Shown: in pieces, positions 9,760 through 18,743 of the stretch
Position numbering within the stretch: position 1 is the stretch's first letter
Layout of the letters: each line of letters begins with the position of its first letter
DNA from: Hafnia alvei
GTDB taxonomy: Bacteria > Pseudomonadota > Gammaproteobacteria > Enterobacterales > Enterobacteriaceae
Assembly (NCBI RefSeq): GCF_900095695.1
Contig: NZ_FMIQ01000006.1
Location: 124,001 to 188,000 of the forward strand
Length of the DNA stretch: 64,000 nt
Reading direction: 5' to 3'
Notes under the pieces: model-generated
Seen by the model: the letters and a program-made list of their open reading frames with translations, nothing else
Database searches by the model: none
What the model was told of the DNA's origin: nothing
Translations under genes and position numbers: made by a program

Positions 9760-12162
9760 TTACTGGTTCTCCGCAGTGGCGCTAAGTTGGCAGACAAATG
9801 GCCCATAGGTACTCAGCTTTTGTGAATGTTGGTCGGGTAGACTGAAATTAACAGTACAGTTTTGTCCATTGGGCGTGCGTATGCGCAATGTGTTTTGACG
9901 ATCCAGATTTTCCAGATAGGCCAATCCATCCCAGCCGACGTAGGTGTCTGGTTTTCCCTGCTGCGATACGGTACTCGACAGAGGGATCGCGGCTCCGGTT
10001 TGATCGTGCAAGATCACGCTGGCAGCACGGCGTTCGCGAACCGGGAAATGCACCACGTAACCGCTGTTTCGGCGTACAGAAATGCGTTGCTCCGTGGTAT
10101 CGGCGTAAATATCAGCCGGTAAACTTAAGGTGTCGATGCTGAATTTTGATGGGTAAAACGAGGAGACACCCGGCACCAGCATGTATCCCTGACGGTTCGT
10201 GGTGCCTTTAGGTTGGTTTTCAAAATTGACGCCAATATTGGGGTAGCCATCGGTGCTGACGATCACAAAGGAGTCGTTGATCTGGTTAGCCGTAAGCAGC
10301 GTGTTGTCCATATACACCAACGCGCCCATCATCTCTCCCCATTGGGTATAATTATCCGATGGGCCATAAACGCCGCCTTGCAGCTGAACATGTTCATTGC
10401 GCCAGCCGAGCGTGGCCTGCTGATAGTTGCTTTGCTGTGACTGGTTGGCGTAGGCCAGATTCCACTTAAATCCACCGTCGCTTGGCATCGCGTGGTCATA
10501 GGCGATGGTTTGCTGATTTTCGCCCGTCGCATTGCGCTGCGTGGTAACGCTGACGTTGTCAAAGGCGTTGAATGGAATTTGAATCGATAGCGCCAATGCC
10601 CAATCTTGCTGCGAGGGATCGCGGCTGGCTGATACGTAAACGGTGCTGTTGCCCCATAAACTTTTATTCCACGACAGGTTCAGCAGTCGGGTACGGTCGC
10701 CCGCGAAGCTTTGAATATCAAAGTAGGCCAAACCAAAGCTGCCGAGCTGGTCTAGTGAAATTGCCGCCGAGTATTGATCGCTGCTTTTGCTCAGTGAATA
10801 TGAGGACTGGTCGGAATTGCTCTGTGGTTCGTCATACAGCGCGAGGTTGCCAAAGTTTTTATCGCGGCGGCTGTGCTGAGTGCCAATATTGAAACGCGAA
10901 TTGCTGTATTGGTATCCCCAATCATATTGATTTCCGCGTTTGCCATACATGGTGCTGGTGGTTACCGAGGTATTGAGCACGCCCAGATAGCCCAGTTTAA
11001 CCAATGAGCCGAGCCCGCCGAGTGCTAATTCTGATGCACCTTCAGCGTGAGTTTCCAGCGTGAGGTAATCGTTTATACCGTAACGATAGGAGCCACTGGC
11101 GGCGGCGCTTCCGTAGGAGAAATCTTTTTCACCGTAATCGCGGCGTATTGCGCCAAGCGACAGTGACGCGTCAGAAAGCCCCGGTTTTAATAAGGTGCTG
11201 GCGACGTAAAAAGGCTGAGTGGTGGAGACGCGACGGCCCAGCGCATCAGTAGTGACTAACACCGCTTCTCCCGCACCGTTAACATAAGGCAGGTTGGTAA
11301 GCGTGAACGGCCCTGGCTCAAGATTAGTGCTGGCCGACTGATAGCCGTTAATGAAGATATCCGCCGTGGTGGGCACCGCTGTTTGCCCATTAAAAGCAGG
11401 AAGCGGATAGGTAATGATGTCGGGCCGAACGGAGAAATCACGGCCGACGGTGATACCGCCTAATCGTACGCTGTTACTCCAACTGAGCGCTCCGGTGATG
11501 AGGTCCCCCGCTTGCCAACTGAAAGCATGCGCTTCGTTTACCCCACTTAAGGTGGTGTCATAGCGTCGATAACCTTCATCAACGTCGCTACCGTTGCCCC
11601 CAAAGCTTTTACGCAAAATACCGGTGCTGGACAGCGTTGCAGCAGGGGTAAAAATACGGAATTCGTTCCATGCCGATGAAAGGGTTGCCGCTCCTGATGT
11701 TCGACTGGTGTAAACGTCATAGTTGAATAGCGCACCGCTGCCGGCAACGGCTTGAGTTTGCTGGGTTGGATTACCGGTGAATACCGATTGGTTGGGCAGC
11801 CAATCAGTGGGTACTTGGAGTAACAGACGCTGACCTTCGCTGTCATAGTGCGTCTCGATATTTGTGTCAGCGGTTAAATCTGTTTCTGGCGCAGGAAATT
11901 TATCCGCAGGCAGGCCAAGGCCAATGAGCTCTGACGATGAAATATAAAAATGACCGTTGCGTAGGATCACAGCACTCAATTTGCCGGTATCGAACCGGTT
12001 GATCACTAAGGCTAAACGAAAGTGCTGGTCTTGATTAACGATGCTGGCCGTGGGCGGTGGCGGCAGCTCACTGCTGCCCGATTCGCCCAGTGCGATACCG
12101 GGCAAACTTAATGTGACCATAAGTGACACAGCGTGGCTGCGCCAAACCCTGATGGCTTTCAC
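9760..12162 (-). CDS. Archaic chaperone-usher pilus outer-membrane usher (CsuD-like)
   Basis: 800-aa FimD/PapC-family usher: signal peptide (ending ALGES), N-terminal chaperone-binding domain, a long Tyr/Ser/Thr-rich beta-barrel (about residues 130-630) with a plug domain, and C-terminal carbohydrate-like beta domains (CTVNFSLPD...FVCQLSA with paired Cys). It secretes and assembles the SCPU subunits through the outer membrane. It lies between the chaperone gene (20-bp gap) and the tip adhesin (1-bp gap), so the operon is translationally tight. Confidence 0.92.
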   Translation of the reverse strand: MKAIRVWRSHAVSLMVTLSLPGIALGESGSSELPPPPTASIVNQDQHFRLALVINRFDTGKLSAVILRNGHFYISSSELIGLGLPADKFPAPETDLTADTNIETHYDSEGQRLLLQVPTDWLPNQSVFTGNPTQQTQAVAGSGALFNYDVYTSRTSGAATLSSAWNEFRIFTPAATLSSTGILRKSFGGNGSDVDEGYRRYDTTLSGVNEAHAFSWQAGDLITGALSWSNSVRLGGITVGRDFSVRPDIITYPLPAFNGQTAVPTTADIFINGYQSASTNLEPGPFTLTNLPYVNGAGEAVLVTTDALGRRVSTTQPFYVASTLLKPGLSDASLSLGAIRRDYGEKDFSYGSAAASGSYRYGINDYLTLETHAEGASELALGGLGSLVKLGYLGVLNTSVTTSTMYGKRGNQYDWGYQYSNSRFNIGTQHSRRDKNFGNLALYDEPQSNSDQSSYSLSKSSDQYSAAISLDQLGSFGLAYFDIQSFAGDRTRLLNLSWNKSLWGNSTVYVSASRDPSQQDWALALSIQIPFNAFDNVSVTTQRNATGENQQTIAYDHAMPSDGGFKWNLAYANQSQQSNYQQATLGWRNEHVQLQGGVYGPSDNYTQWGEMMGALVYMDNTLLTANQINDSFVIVSTDGYPNIGVNFENQPKGTTNRQGYMLVPGVSSFYPSKFSIDTLSLPADIYADTTEQRISVRRNSGYVVHFPVRERRAASVILHDQTGAAIPLSSTVSQQGKPDTYVGWDGLAYLENLDRQNTLRIRTPNGQNCTVNFSLPDQHSQKLSTYGPFVCQLSATAENQ

Positions 12163-12182
12163 GACGGCATCTTAAAGGGCGG

Positions 12183-12944
12183 CTATTGCGCCGGACCTGA
12201 CTGCCAGATATTGCTGTCGCTATTTACTTCAGCCTTTAGCATTTGGCCTCGAGTGACTCCGGCTGGCAAAGGCCACGTCCGATAGGATCCGGCGAGGACG
12301 TAGCCGAGTAGTCCATCGGCCATCGTTTTACCATTAATCGAGACCTTACTCAGGCGTGCGTGAATCGTACCACGGTTGGTGACCTCAATAGCCGGGTGAC
12401 CATTATTGGTGGTCATCTTCCAGCTCAGTTGGCTTTGGCTAAGATGTACCGGTTCTGCCGCATTGCGCTGGAAATTAACGCCGTCGCCGTACACAAATAA
12501 AGGCAGCGAATAGCGCATTAACAGTGACACCCCTGCCTGAGACCCCGTAGAGCGCTCGGCAGGGGGGACTTCATCAATCAGAATACGGAACGCTTGTTCT
12601 TGCCCAGCAGGCGTTGGGGATTGACGGATTAGCCTGATTAATTGTTTTTTCCCCGCGCCGATATTCACAATGGGAGGGCTTGCGACAACGTCTTGTTGGC
12701 TCCGATAGTTTTCTTCTCCCGCAACCTGTTTCCAGCCAAGAACTCTAATTTGCATCGTGGCGGCCACGGCACCTTTATTTTCTAGCCACAGCTCAGTGGC
12801 ATTATCGTTGGCACCTAAGGCGGGATCGATTGGCCAGATCAACATATTTGTGGCGGCATAGGCATTTACGGGGACGATGGTGCTTAATAGCGCACTGCCC
12901 AGAATAATACAAAGATGATGCGTAGCGCGCTGGAGGTTGCTCAT
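12183..12944 (-). CDS. Pilus periplasmic chaperone (CsuC-like)
   Basis: 253-aa PapD-like periplasmic chaperone with an N-terminal signal peptide (ending AYAAT). The FGS/FGL-family features are visible: LWLENKG, then the G1-like KKQLIRLIRQSP strand with the basic anchor, and FRILIDEVPP. It donates a beta strand to SCPU subunits and delivers them to the usher encoded directly downstream. Start ATG is preceded by AGGAGATAAT. Confidence 0.92.
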   Translation of the reverse strand: MSNLQRATHHLCIILGSALLSTIVPVNAYAATNMLIWPIDPALGANDNATELWLENKGAVAATMQIRVLGWKQVAGEENYRSQQDVVASPPIVNIGAGKKQLIRLIRQSPTPAGQEQAFRILIDEVPPAERSTGSQAGVSLLMRYSLPLFVYGDGVNFQRNAAEPVHLSQSQLSWKMTTNNGHPAIEVTNRGTIHARLSKVSINGKTMADGLLGYVLAGSYRTWPLPAGVTRGQMLKAEVNSDSNIWQSGPAQ

Positions 12945-12959
12945 TATTATCTCCTTGAT

Positions 12960-13496
12960 TTACCAAGTAAGCGTCACCGTTAATGTATCGGTGTAGCTCC
13001 CTGAAGGGCTAAAGCCGTTAAGTTGTAATACGCCGTAAATCGGCAAAATAATATTGTTATTGGAGCTGGAAATATTGAGTGGAACGTTTTGGTTCACGAT
13101 GATTTCATTGGTGTGCGCTGCATTGGAATAAATACGATAGGGCAACTGCAGGCTATTTCCGCTTTGCATCACGTTGCGCACCGTCGTGAAGTTTGAACCG
13201 CCATTGATGGCCATACTCAGCGACACACCAGGAGTACACGCCAGCGTCAGCGAGGTGTTTTGCACAAAAGTGCCGCTAACGCTGCCGGTACCCGTGCCGG
13301 AATAGGTACCAAAGCTCAAGGTGCCAAATAGACTTCCCGTACCCAAAACGGCACAGCCAGCCACGATGGTGGCCTGTGCTTTAAACTGCGCAGTGATGAT
13401 GCCGTAGGCGCTCCCCAGCGTGAGCCCCCACAGCAACGTCGCCGCTAAAAGCGGTGGAAGCGTCATATCTAATGCGCACCACGCCCGCTTTATCAC
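12960..13496 (-). CDS. Spore-coat-U domain minor pilus subunit
   Basis: 178-aa single-domain SCPU protein: hydrophobic N-terminal export signal, Cys near residue 48, second Cys in LTLACTPG, and a C-terminal SYTDTLTVTLTW strand typical of donor-strand exchange subunits. It is encoded 6 bp after the major subunit and 15 bp before the chaperone. In Acinetobacter the equivalent positions hold csuA and csuB, so this operon has one minor subunit fewer. Confidence 0.85.
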   Translation of the reverse strand: MIKRAWCALDMTLPPLLAATLLWGLTLGSAYGIITAQFKAQATIVAGCAVLGTGSLFGTLSFGTYSGTGTGSVSGTFVQNTSLTLACTPGVSLSMAINGGSNFTTVRNVMQSGNSLQLPYRIYSNAAHTNEIIVNQNVPLNISSSNNNIILPIYGVLQLNGFSPSGSYTDTLTVTLTW

Positions 13497-13502
13497 GGCT
13501 AA

Positions 13503-14072
13503 TTAATAAGTAATGGTAATGTTTAACGTGTCAGCATAAGCACCTGCTAATACGTTTGTGCTGTTCGCAACGCCAACGATTTTGGCCCATAACGCATAGC
13601 TGTTCGTGTTTCCACTGGTGCTCACCGCTGTTAACGGGGCGCCGTTCGCCAATGCAGTTGTCATGCCTGAGGTTCCATAAACGCTATAGGCAATACCTTG
13701 CGTGGTGGCAGTTGGGCTGATCAAATAACGCCCGGGGGTGCCAACAGTGCCGTAGACCGTAGTAGGCGCGGCATTGAGGCTGCTGGTGAGCGCGACGGTA
13801 TAGGTTGCGCCAGATGTACACTGCACGTTAAACGTATTACCGCCGGTGCCTCCGCCGGTAAAGGTGGCAGTTAATGTATCAAAGGTCGCAACGGATGTTC
13901 CAAAGTTCAACGAGCCGAAGTTAACCGCCGTTTGCGCAGGTGATCCGTTGACTAGACAGCCGTTGGTAAGTGTTAATGTTACGGCAACGGTACCCGTTGT
14001 CGTAGCTGCCATCGCTGGTGCGGCAAACAAGCCAGCGCTAGCTGCGATTGCGAAAATAAACCGTAGCTTCAT
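13503..14072 (-). CDS. Spore-coat-U domain major pilus subunit (CsuA/B-like)
   Basis: 189-aa SCPU protein with a textbook signal peptide (cleavage after APAMA) and Cys pair (NGCLVNG, VQCTSGATYTV). Very Thr/Ser/Ala-rich and ending AYADTLNITITY, as expected for a beta-sandwich rod subunit. First gene of the five-gene minus-strand operon, so its promoter should lie within 14073-14450. GGGACGGATAATG gives a Shine-Dalgarno before the start. Confidence 0.88.
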   Translation of the reverse strand: MKLRFIFAIAASAGLFAAPAMAATTTGTVAVTLTLTNGCLVNGSPAQTAVNFGSLNFGTSVATFDTLTATFTGGGTGGNTFNVQCTSGATYTVALTSSLNAAPTTVYGTVGTPGRYLISPTATTQGIAYSVYGTSGMTTALANGAPLTAVSTSGNTNSYALWAKIVGVANSTNVLAGAYADTLNITITY

Positions 14073-14448
14073 TATCCGTCCCTCATGGTAAGTAGACTAC
14101 TAAACAGCAATTAATTCCTAGCTGGTGAAACGCGTAAACAAAGCAAAAGCTTCAATAATTCTTATATTTAAGGCCTATATTACAAATGTAGCCCAAGTGA
14201 TAAAAAATGACCACTACTATGTGACAAAACACAATTTACGGTTATTTAGGGATAAATTAACAAAGGATGAGAACGCTTCTCGTTATCTAATAAAAGAGAA
14301 AATAAAGGCAAAATATAAGGGAGATTCGTTAATGGAAAACGGAATAAAACTATTCGACGGGAGTTTTTGGATTATCAACTAAAATTGATAATTTGCAGAA
14401 ATATTTTCGGGGGAGTAGCATTGTTATACACATTAATGGTCACGCCTG
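14073..14448. promoter_or_regulatory. Upstream region of the SCPU pilus operon
   Basis: AT-rich non-coding stretch that should hold the promoter of the minus-strand pilus operon. A lysine-rich 85-codon frame on the plus strand (14125-14382) has no ribosome-binding site and no recognisable family, and was not called. Confidence 0.4.
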
Positions 14449-14580
14449 ATGGGCAAACCGATTATGCAATCCTTTCATGCTTTTCTTAAAAACAAATCTC
14501 AATTTATGGCGGCGTTTTGGTCGATTATGATCATTATCTGTGAAACCTCCATCGCCCTATACATCATTCGAAATATTTGA
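14449..14580 (+). CDS. Possible small membrane protein (43 aa)
   Basis: A 43-codon frame beginning MGKPIMQSFHAFLK with a hydrophobic segment (AFWSIMIIICETSIALYII) that would span the membrane once. A basic N-terminus ahead of the helix is typical of small inner-membrane proteins. No strong Shine-Dalgarno is seen; Met6 is an alternative start. I do not recognise a family, so this is a candidate only. Confidence 0.35.
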   Translation: MGKPIMQSFHAFLKNKSQFMAAFWSIMIIICETSIALYIIRNI

Positions 14581-14683
14581 TTACTTCACAACCGCCACAC
14601 GGCGCATGATGACAGTTGAGTTAAAACCATCTATAGATTAGTTTAAATTCACTGTCGTTGTTTTCTGCGCGGGGGAGGTTAAC

Positions 14684-15352
14684 GTGTTAACTCGAAAGTT
14701 ATTAGAATCGCAAGACTATGCCAAAACCTACTCAGCATTAGAAAACTTGTTCTGGACGCCAGCACAGCTGAATGCGTCGTTGAATGATGTGATTGAGAGT
14801 TGCCCCGAAGGGCAGGGGATTTGGGTTTTTGGCTATGGTTCACTTATTTGGAATCCGCTGCTTGAATTTGCCGAGGTGCAGCCCGCGTTCTTAAAAGGCT
14901 GGCAACGTGATTTTAATATTCGTCTATTAGCAGGGCGTGGCTCTGAATGTACTCCGGGACGTATGTTGGGTTTAAAACCGGGAGGCGAGACGCGTGGATT
15001 AGCATTTCGCTTATCAGACGAAAATGCGCGTAGCGAACTGCAGATACTTTGGACGCGTGAGATGCTGGCAGGAGTTTACACTCCACAGTGGTGCTCATTG
15101 ACTCTTTCGGATGGCCGAGAAGTAAAGGGCATTACCTTTATCACCGATCGTGAACACCCGCTATATGAATCTTGTTCGGCATTGAATACCGTGGCAGCGC
15201 TGATTTCTCAGGCAAGCGGTGTGCTGGGCACCAACGCGGAGTATTTATTCTCTTTAGACTCCGCGCTAGAACAACACAGCATGCCCGATCACAACATCAC
15301 AGAACTGGCGCGCTGCGTGCGTCAGATTCAGCAAGCGAAGTCACTGCGGTGA
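14684..15352 (+). CDS. chaC: Glutathione-specific gamma-glutamylcyclotransferase ChaC
   Basis: 222 aa, GTG start preceded by GGGGGAGG. ChaC proteins degrade glutathione to 5-oxoproline and Cys-Gly in the cytosol. The substrate-binding signature VFGYGSLIWNP is at residues 48-58, and Glu126 in LWTREM is in the position of the catalytic Glu. The arginine-containing RGLAFRL segment is also conserved. It is a single gene followed, about 110 bp later, by tRNA-Lys, the integration site of the island. Confidence 0.94.
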   Translation: MLTRKLLESQDYAKTYSALENLFWTPAQLNASLNDVIESCPEGQGIWVFGYGSLIWNPLLEFAEVQPAFLKGWQRDFNIRLLAGRGSECTPGRMLGLKPGGETRGLAFRLSDENARSELQILWTREMLAGVYTPQWCSLTLSDGREVKGITFITDREHPLYESCSALNTVAALISQASGVLGTNAEYLFSLDSALEQHSMPDHNITELARCVRQIQQAKSLR

Positions 15353-15463
15353 ATGATGCGTGTTTCTTAAACATTTCGTAAACCTAGGCGGACACCAACC
15401 GTTCGCTCAGGGATTGTGTGATGATTGACGCAAACATCACAGAAGAGAATAATCACCGCCGTT

Positions 15464-15540
<77 letters not shown>

Positions 15541-15547
15541 TAAATTC

Positions 15548-15583
15548 AAGGGCTTGCATGAAAATTGCGAGCCCTTTGTTTTT
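15548..15583 (+). terminator. Terminator behind tRNA-Lys
   Basis: AGGGCTTGC...GCGAGCCCT stem-loop followed by TTGTTTTT. A near-identical hairpin with compensatory changes follows core copy 3 (42504-42541) and a decayed one follows the fifth core (51786-51820). Confidence 0.8.
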
Positions 15584-15630
15584 CTGGGGATACTCTGGGG
15601 ATACCTCAGAACGGTAATCATAGGTAACTA
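15584..15630. promoter_or_regulatory. Integrase arm-type sites, left end of element 1
   Basis: Tandem CTGGGGATACT / CTGGGGATACC at 15584-15606 followed by two GGTAA boxes (ACGGTAATCATAGGTAACT). The same arrangement occurs at the right end at 29836-29890, so these are very probably the arm-binding sites of the element 1 integrase. Confidence 0.6.
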
Positions 15631-15631
15631 T

Positions 15632-15835
15632 TTATCTTTGTGGCCTTGTTGGTTTCCATTGATAGGTTGCCCGAACATCATAATCCGGCGCTGCGTTCTT
15701 GCGGGTCGATAGAATTGCTAACCTGTTACGCTTCATAACCTCACGACGCTGGCGCGGCGTCTGTCTTGGATGTTGATCGTCATGCTTTTGCATCATGGCG
15801 CATAAGATTTGATATTCAACCTGCGTCATTTTCAT
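15632..15835 (-). CDS. Small hypothetical protein at the left end of element 1
   Basis: 67-aa basic, soluble protein (KMTQVEYQILCAMMQKHDDQ start, RQTPRQRREVMKRNR middle). It begins 2 nt after the stop of the gpI-like gene, so it is the last gene of the minus-strand morphogenesis transcript. I do not recognise a family. The repeated basic patches would allow nucleic-acid binding, but that is only a composition-based guess. Confidence 0.55.
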   Translation of the reverse strand: MKMTQVEYQILCAMMQKHDDQHPRQTPRQRREVMKRNRLAILSTRKNAAPDYDVRATYQWKPTRPQR

Positions 15836-15837
15836 GA

Positions 15838-16446
15838 TTAAACTTGATCTTCCGTATAGATTCCGGCAGATATGACAGCGCCGCCAATCTCGCGTTGACC
15901 ATAACCAATCGGTACCGGATTGCCTTGAGCGGTGGTATTGACTGGGCCACCAAATGCATAACTGGGTTTATTATCTGGATCTTGCCGCATACGTAGCCCA
16001 GCCTGTTGGGGGGATAACATTTGGATAACGCCGCCGAGTGCAAGGGACGCGCCAGCCATCCCCAACCCGCCCGCCGTGAGTCCAGCGGCAGCCAATCCAG
16101 CAGCAGGAGTAAAGATAGCAGCAGCGATCAAAGCGGCACCGAGTATCGTTTGGAATAGGCCAGCGCGTTTACTGCCAATAAGCACCGGAACCAAATGAAT
16201 ATCGTCAGTACCGTTTGTCAGTTCTAGTTCATCCTCTTTGATATTTCGTTTTCCAACAAACACCGCAAAGGTTAACCCGCGCTTGTGTGCTGCCAGCATG
16301 TAATGCTCAAAATTGGGTAACAGGTTTTTTGCTGCGCTGATCATCTTTGGCGCGTTGTGTGCGCGGTATTTAAACTCTTTGCCAAATTGTGCAATGAGCG
16401 GTCCATGAAAACGCAGTGTACGAATAGGAACGTCAATAAATGCCAT
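15838..16446 (-). CDS. Lambda gpI-like tail assembly protein
   Basis: 202 aa. An N-terminal ubiquitin-like beta-grasp region (about 1-95, ending HLVPVLIGSKRAG) is followed by a Gly/Ala-rich hydrophobic segment (GAALIAAAIFTPAAGLAAAG) and a C-terminal AQGNPVPIGYGQREIGGAVISAGI region. This is the layout of lambda gpI, needed for tail tip assembly in siphophages. It is the only tail-related gene in element 1 and lies after the terminase, at the distal end of the head operon. It appears full length. Why a tail-less satellite keeps it is open; helper-tail adaptation is a possibility. Confidence 0.8.
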   Translation of the reverse strand: MAFIDVPIRTLRFHGPLIAQFGKEFKYRAHNAPKMISAAKNLLPNFEHYMLAAHKRGLTFAVFVGKRNIKEDELELTNGTDDIHLVPVLIGSKRAGLFQTILGAALIAAAIFTPAAGLAAAGLTAGGLGMAGASLALGGVIQMLSPQQAGLRMRQDPDNKPSYAFGGPVNTTAQGNPVPIGYGQREIGGAVISAGIYTEDQV

Positions 16447-16459
16447 CGTGATACCTCTC

Positions 16460-18136
16460 TTAAATGCCGTTAAACGCTTTTAGGCGTTCTTGCTGTTCTT
16501 CGCTCATATCAAAAGCGAAATCTTCGTGTTCAATCTGCCAAGTACCAAAACTCATCAAGCCAGCGATGGCAGGATCTATTTTGTTGGCGGATTTTTTCTT
16601 ATTTGGTTTTATGTTGGCGTTGGCGTCTGACTCCATTACCACGTTAGATAGCGCCCATGACAGCACCGGATCGCCGTTATGCCTGACCACCTTACGGTTA
16701 ACAAAAACCTCCAGCGACTTAGCAACGGGGCTAAATTTCATGTAGGTCTGTGGGAATGGCTCAACGTCCAAACCTGCGCCCTGCAGTTGGGTTCTCAGGT
16801 GTGTAGCGTTCCACGTATCAAAGCCCACCAGCTTGATAGAAAAATGCTCGGAGTCTTGAAGGATGTCATCACGGATACGATCATAATCAATACAGTCGCC
16901 CTTTGTGATGCGTATCCAGCCTTGTTTTGCCCACTGGCGATAAATGGCGCGGTTCTTATTAGCGGGGTTATTGAGCTGTGCTTCTGGCAGGTAGTGCCGA
17001 GTGAGTAACAAAAGCCGCTTTTCAACGGGGAAGGTGTAACACACGCTGGTAATGTCATTGGTTGAAGACAAATCAAGCCCCGCATAACACTCGAGGCCGT
17101 GTAAATCTTCTTCGGTGTAGTCTTCTCTACAGGCATCCCATGCGCCCGTTCCCATCCACGGTGTTTCACCCTGACACCAGATATTAAAGCGCTTAGTCAG
17201 CATTTCTACCCATTGCGACGGAATACCCCGCGCCTTTTTGATAGTGTCAGCCAGCGCCACCGCATCAACCGAAACATGTAAATTAGGATTTGCCTTTATC
17301 CACTGTTCGGGATCATCAACTTCGTTCTCGTCGTCCAGCTCGTAGATGAGCGCAAACAGTGATTCATTCGTTTCTTCACCGTCGAGAATCTGACAGCAAT
17401 AGTCATAATGCTGCTTACAGGCCGAGACAACGTTACTGCCGGCTGTCGTGATAGCGAACAATAGCGCCTCTGGACGTGCCCCCATACCAAGTTCAAGCGC
17501 GGAGTAAACCGAGTTATCAGGGTGTAAGTGGTACTCATCGACAATAGCGAGACTCGGGTTAGTCCCTTCAATCGTCGCCGCTTTCGCCGCCAGCGGCTTT
17601 AACAGGCTGTTAGATTTCCCGTATATCATCTTGTGTTGTTGGATGGTCAGGCGCTTTCTCAGGGGCTTTGAGAGCAAGCTCATTTGCCGAGCATCATCAA
17701 ACACGATACGCGCCTGATCACGACTCACGGCAGCGGTGTAAATATCCTGCTGGCCTTCCTCCATCACCAAAAACCAGTTAGCCAGAATTGCGGCAGCGGT
17801 AGATTTGGCGTTCTTACGCGATACCAGTACAAAAGCACTGCGGTATTTTCTGCGGCCTGTGCTCTTAACTTTAAAGCCGAGCACATTTGCAAAGGCGAAC
17901 TGCATCCACGGCGATAGCTCAATCGGTTTACCGCGCAGCGGGCCTTTGACATGAGGACACAGCAACGAAAAGGCAATAAAGCGCTCTACAGTGGCGCTGT
18001 CGAACGTATAGAGCGGATTGTTTAGGTCACAAAAGTACCGCTCAATGGCCTGTTTGAGACGCTTACAGGCCGGAATTTTGCCGTTTTTGACGTCTAACGC
18101 GTACTCGTTATAGGCGGTCAAGTTCATCGTCCTCAT
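16460..18136 (-). CDS. terL: Terminase large subunit (HK97-like)
   Basis: 558-aa packaging ATPase/nuclease. The N-terminal ATPase has a Walker-A-like VSRKNAKST and a Walker B LAIVDEYH. The C-terminal RuvC-like nuclease begins YAGLDLSSTNDIT with the first acidic residue, and a later Asp lies in KLVGFDTWN. Length and order are those of phage TerL of the P27-TerS-associated group. The start overlaps the end of terS by 29 nt. It should package element DNA into the small heads encoded upstream. Confidence 0.95.
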   Translation of the reverse strand: MRTMNLTAYNEYALDVKNGKIPACKRLKQAIERYFCDLNNPLYTFDSATVERFIAFSLLCPHVKGPLRGKPIELSPWMQFAFANVLGFKVKSTGRRKYRSAFVLVSRKNAKSTAAAILANWFLVMEEGQQDIYTAAVSRDQARIVFDDARQMSLLSKPLRKRLTIQQHKMIYGKSNSLLKPLAAKAATIEGTNPSLAIVDEYHLHPDNSVYSALELGMGARPEALLFAITTAGSNVVSACKQHYDYCCQILDGEETNESLFALIYELDDENEVDDPEQWIKANPNLHVSVDAVALADTIKKARGIPSQWVEMLTKRFNIWCQGETPWMGTGAWDACREDYTEEDLHGLECYAGLDLSSTNDITSVCYTFPVEKRLLLLTRHYLPEAQLNNPANKNRAIYRQWAKQGWIRITKGDCIDYDRIRDDILQDSEHFSIKLVGFDTWNATHLRTQLQGAGLDVEPFPQTYMKFSPVAKSLEVFVNRKVVRHNGDPVLSWALSNVVMESDANANIKPNKKKSANKIDPAIAGLMSFGTWQIEHEDFAFDMSEEQQERLKAFNGI

Positions 18137-18461
18137 TGTTTTCTACCGGATTACGGCGGCGAGAGACGGGATCAAAGCCCAGCAATGACGACATTTTTAT
18201 CATGATTTTTTCGGCATCAGACTTGGCTTTTAAAGCGGGGTTTGTGGTGGTGGCGCCGCGTGAACCTTCAACCGAAAATCCACGAGTGGCAAGGTCTGCC
18301 ACGGCGCGACGGTACATTGAATAGTTGAGGCAATACAATTCAAGGTTACGCCAATCGGCATCAATCAAGTCGCCGCGCTCCATCAATTGTTTTGCTCTCG
18401 CTTTCCACTCTGCGGTGGCAATATCATCTAAATAAGCGGGGGCTTTTGGTGGCCTTGCCAT
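18108..18461 (-). CDS. terS: Terminase small subunit, P27 family
   Basis: 117 aa, with the P27-type features: MARPPKAPAYLDD start, a helix-rich DNA-binding core (WRNLELYCLNYSMYRRA) and the NPALKAKSDAEKIMIKMSSLLGFDP C-terminal module. It recognises the packaging (cos) site and recruits TerL. It overlaps terL by 29 nt; the preceding 130 bp contain strong dyad symmetry that could be cos. Confidence 0.9.
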   Translation of the reverse strand: MARPPKAPAYLDDIATAEWKARAKQLMERGDLIDADWRNLELYCLNYSMYRRAVADLATRGFSVEGSRGATTTNPALKAKSDAEKIMIKMSSLLGFDPVSRRRNPVENNEDDELDRL

Positions 18462-18519
18462 AAATTACTGTTTTCCTGTGCCTTACTGCTGTGAAAAAAA
18501 GTGCCGCGCGTAAAAATTT

Positions 18520-18580
18520 GAGGAGGCGGGTGGTTCCTCCGGTGAGGGGGCTTTGTCTTCAAAACTCCCCCCACCCATCT
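18520..18580. other. Candidate cos region
   Basis: GGAGG...CCTCC and GGTGAGGGGG...CTCCCCCCACC dyads lie next to each other between terS and HNH, the usual place of cos in phages with P27 TerS and an HNH nuclease. No cleavage site can be read directly. Confidence 0.3.
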
Positions 18581-18590
18581 GAGCGGCTAA

Positions 18591-18743
18591 CTATCGGTTT
18601 CTGAATACGTCCATTAGCTCACGGTCACGCTTCGTCATGCGCTTGCCTATAGCCTGCTCAGGTGTCTTGCCGTGGCGATGGGTAAAGCCATCACGACTAC
18701 GCTTTAATCCATTGATTAATTGCTCTATCTCTTTTTCATGCAT
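18591..18743 (-). CDS. Small hypothetical phage protein (50 aa)
   Basis: 50-codon frame starting MHEKEIEQLINGLKRSRDGF and ending RELMDVFRNR, overlapping the HNH stop by 8 nt. Charged and helical, without a recognised family. The tight overlap within an operon and the lack of rare composition support it being coding. Confidence 0.55.
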   Translation of the reverse strand: MHEKEIEQLINGLKRSRDGFTHRHGKTPEQAIGKRMTKRDRELMDVFRNR

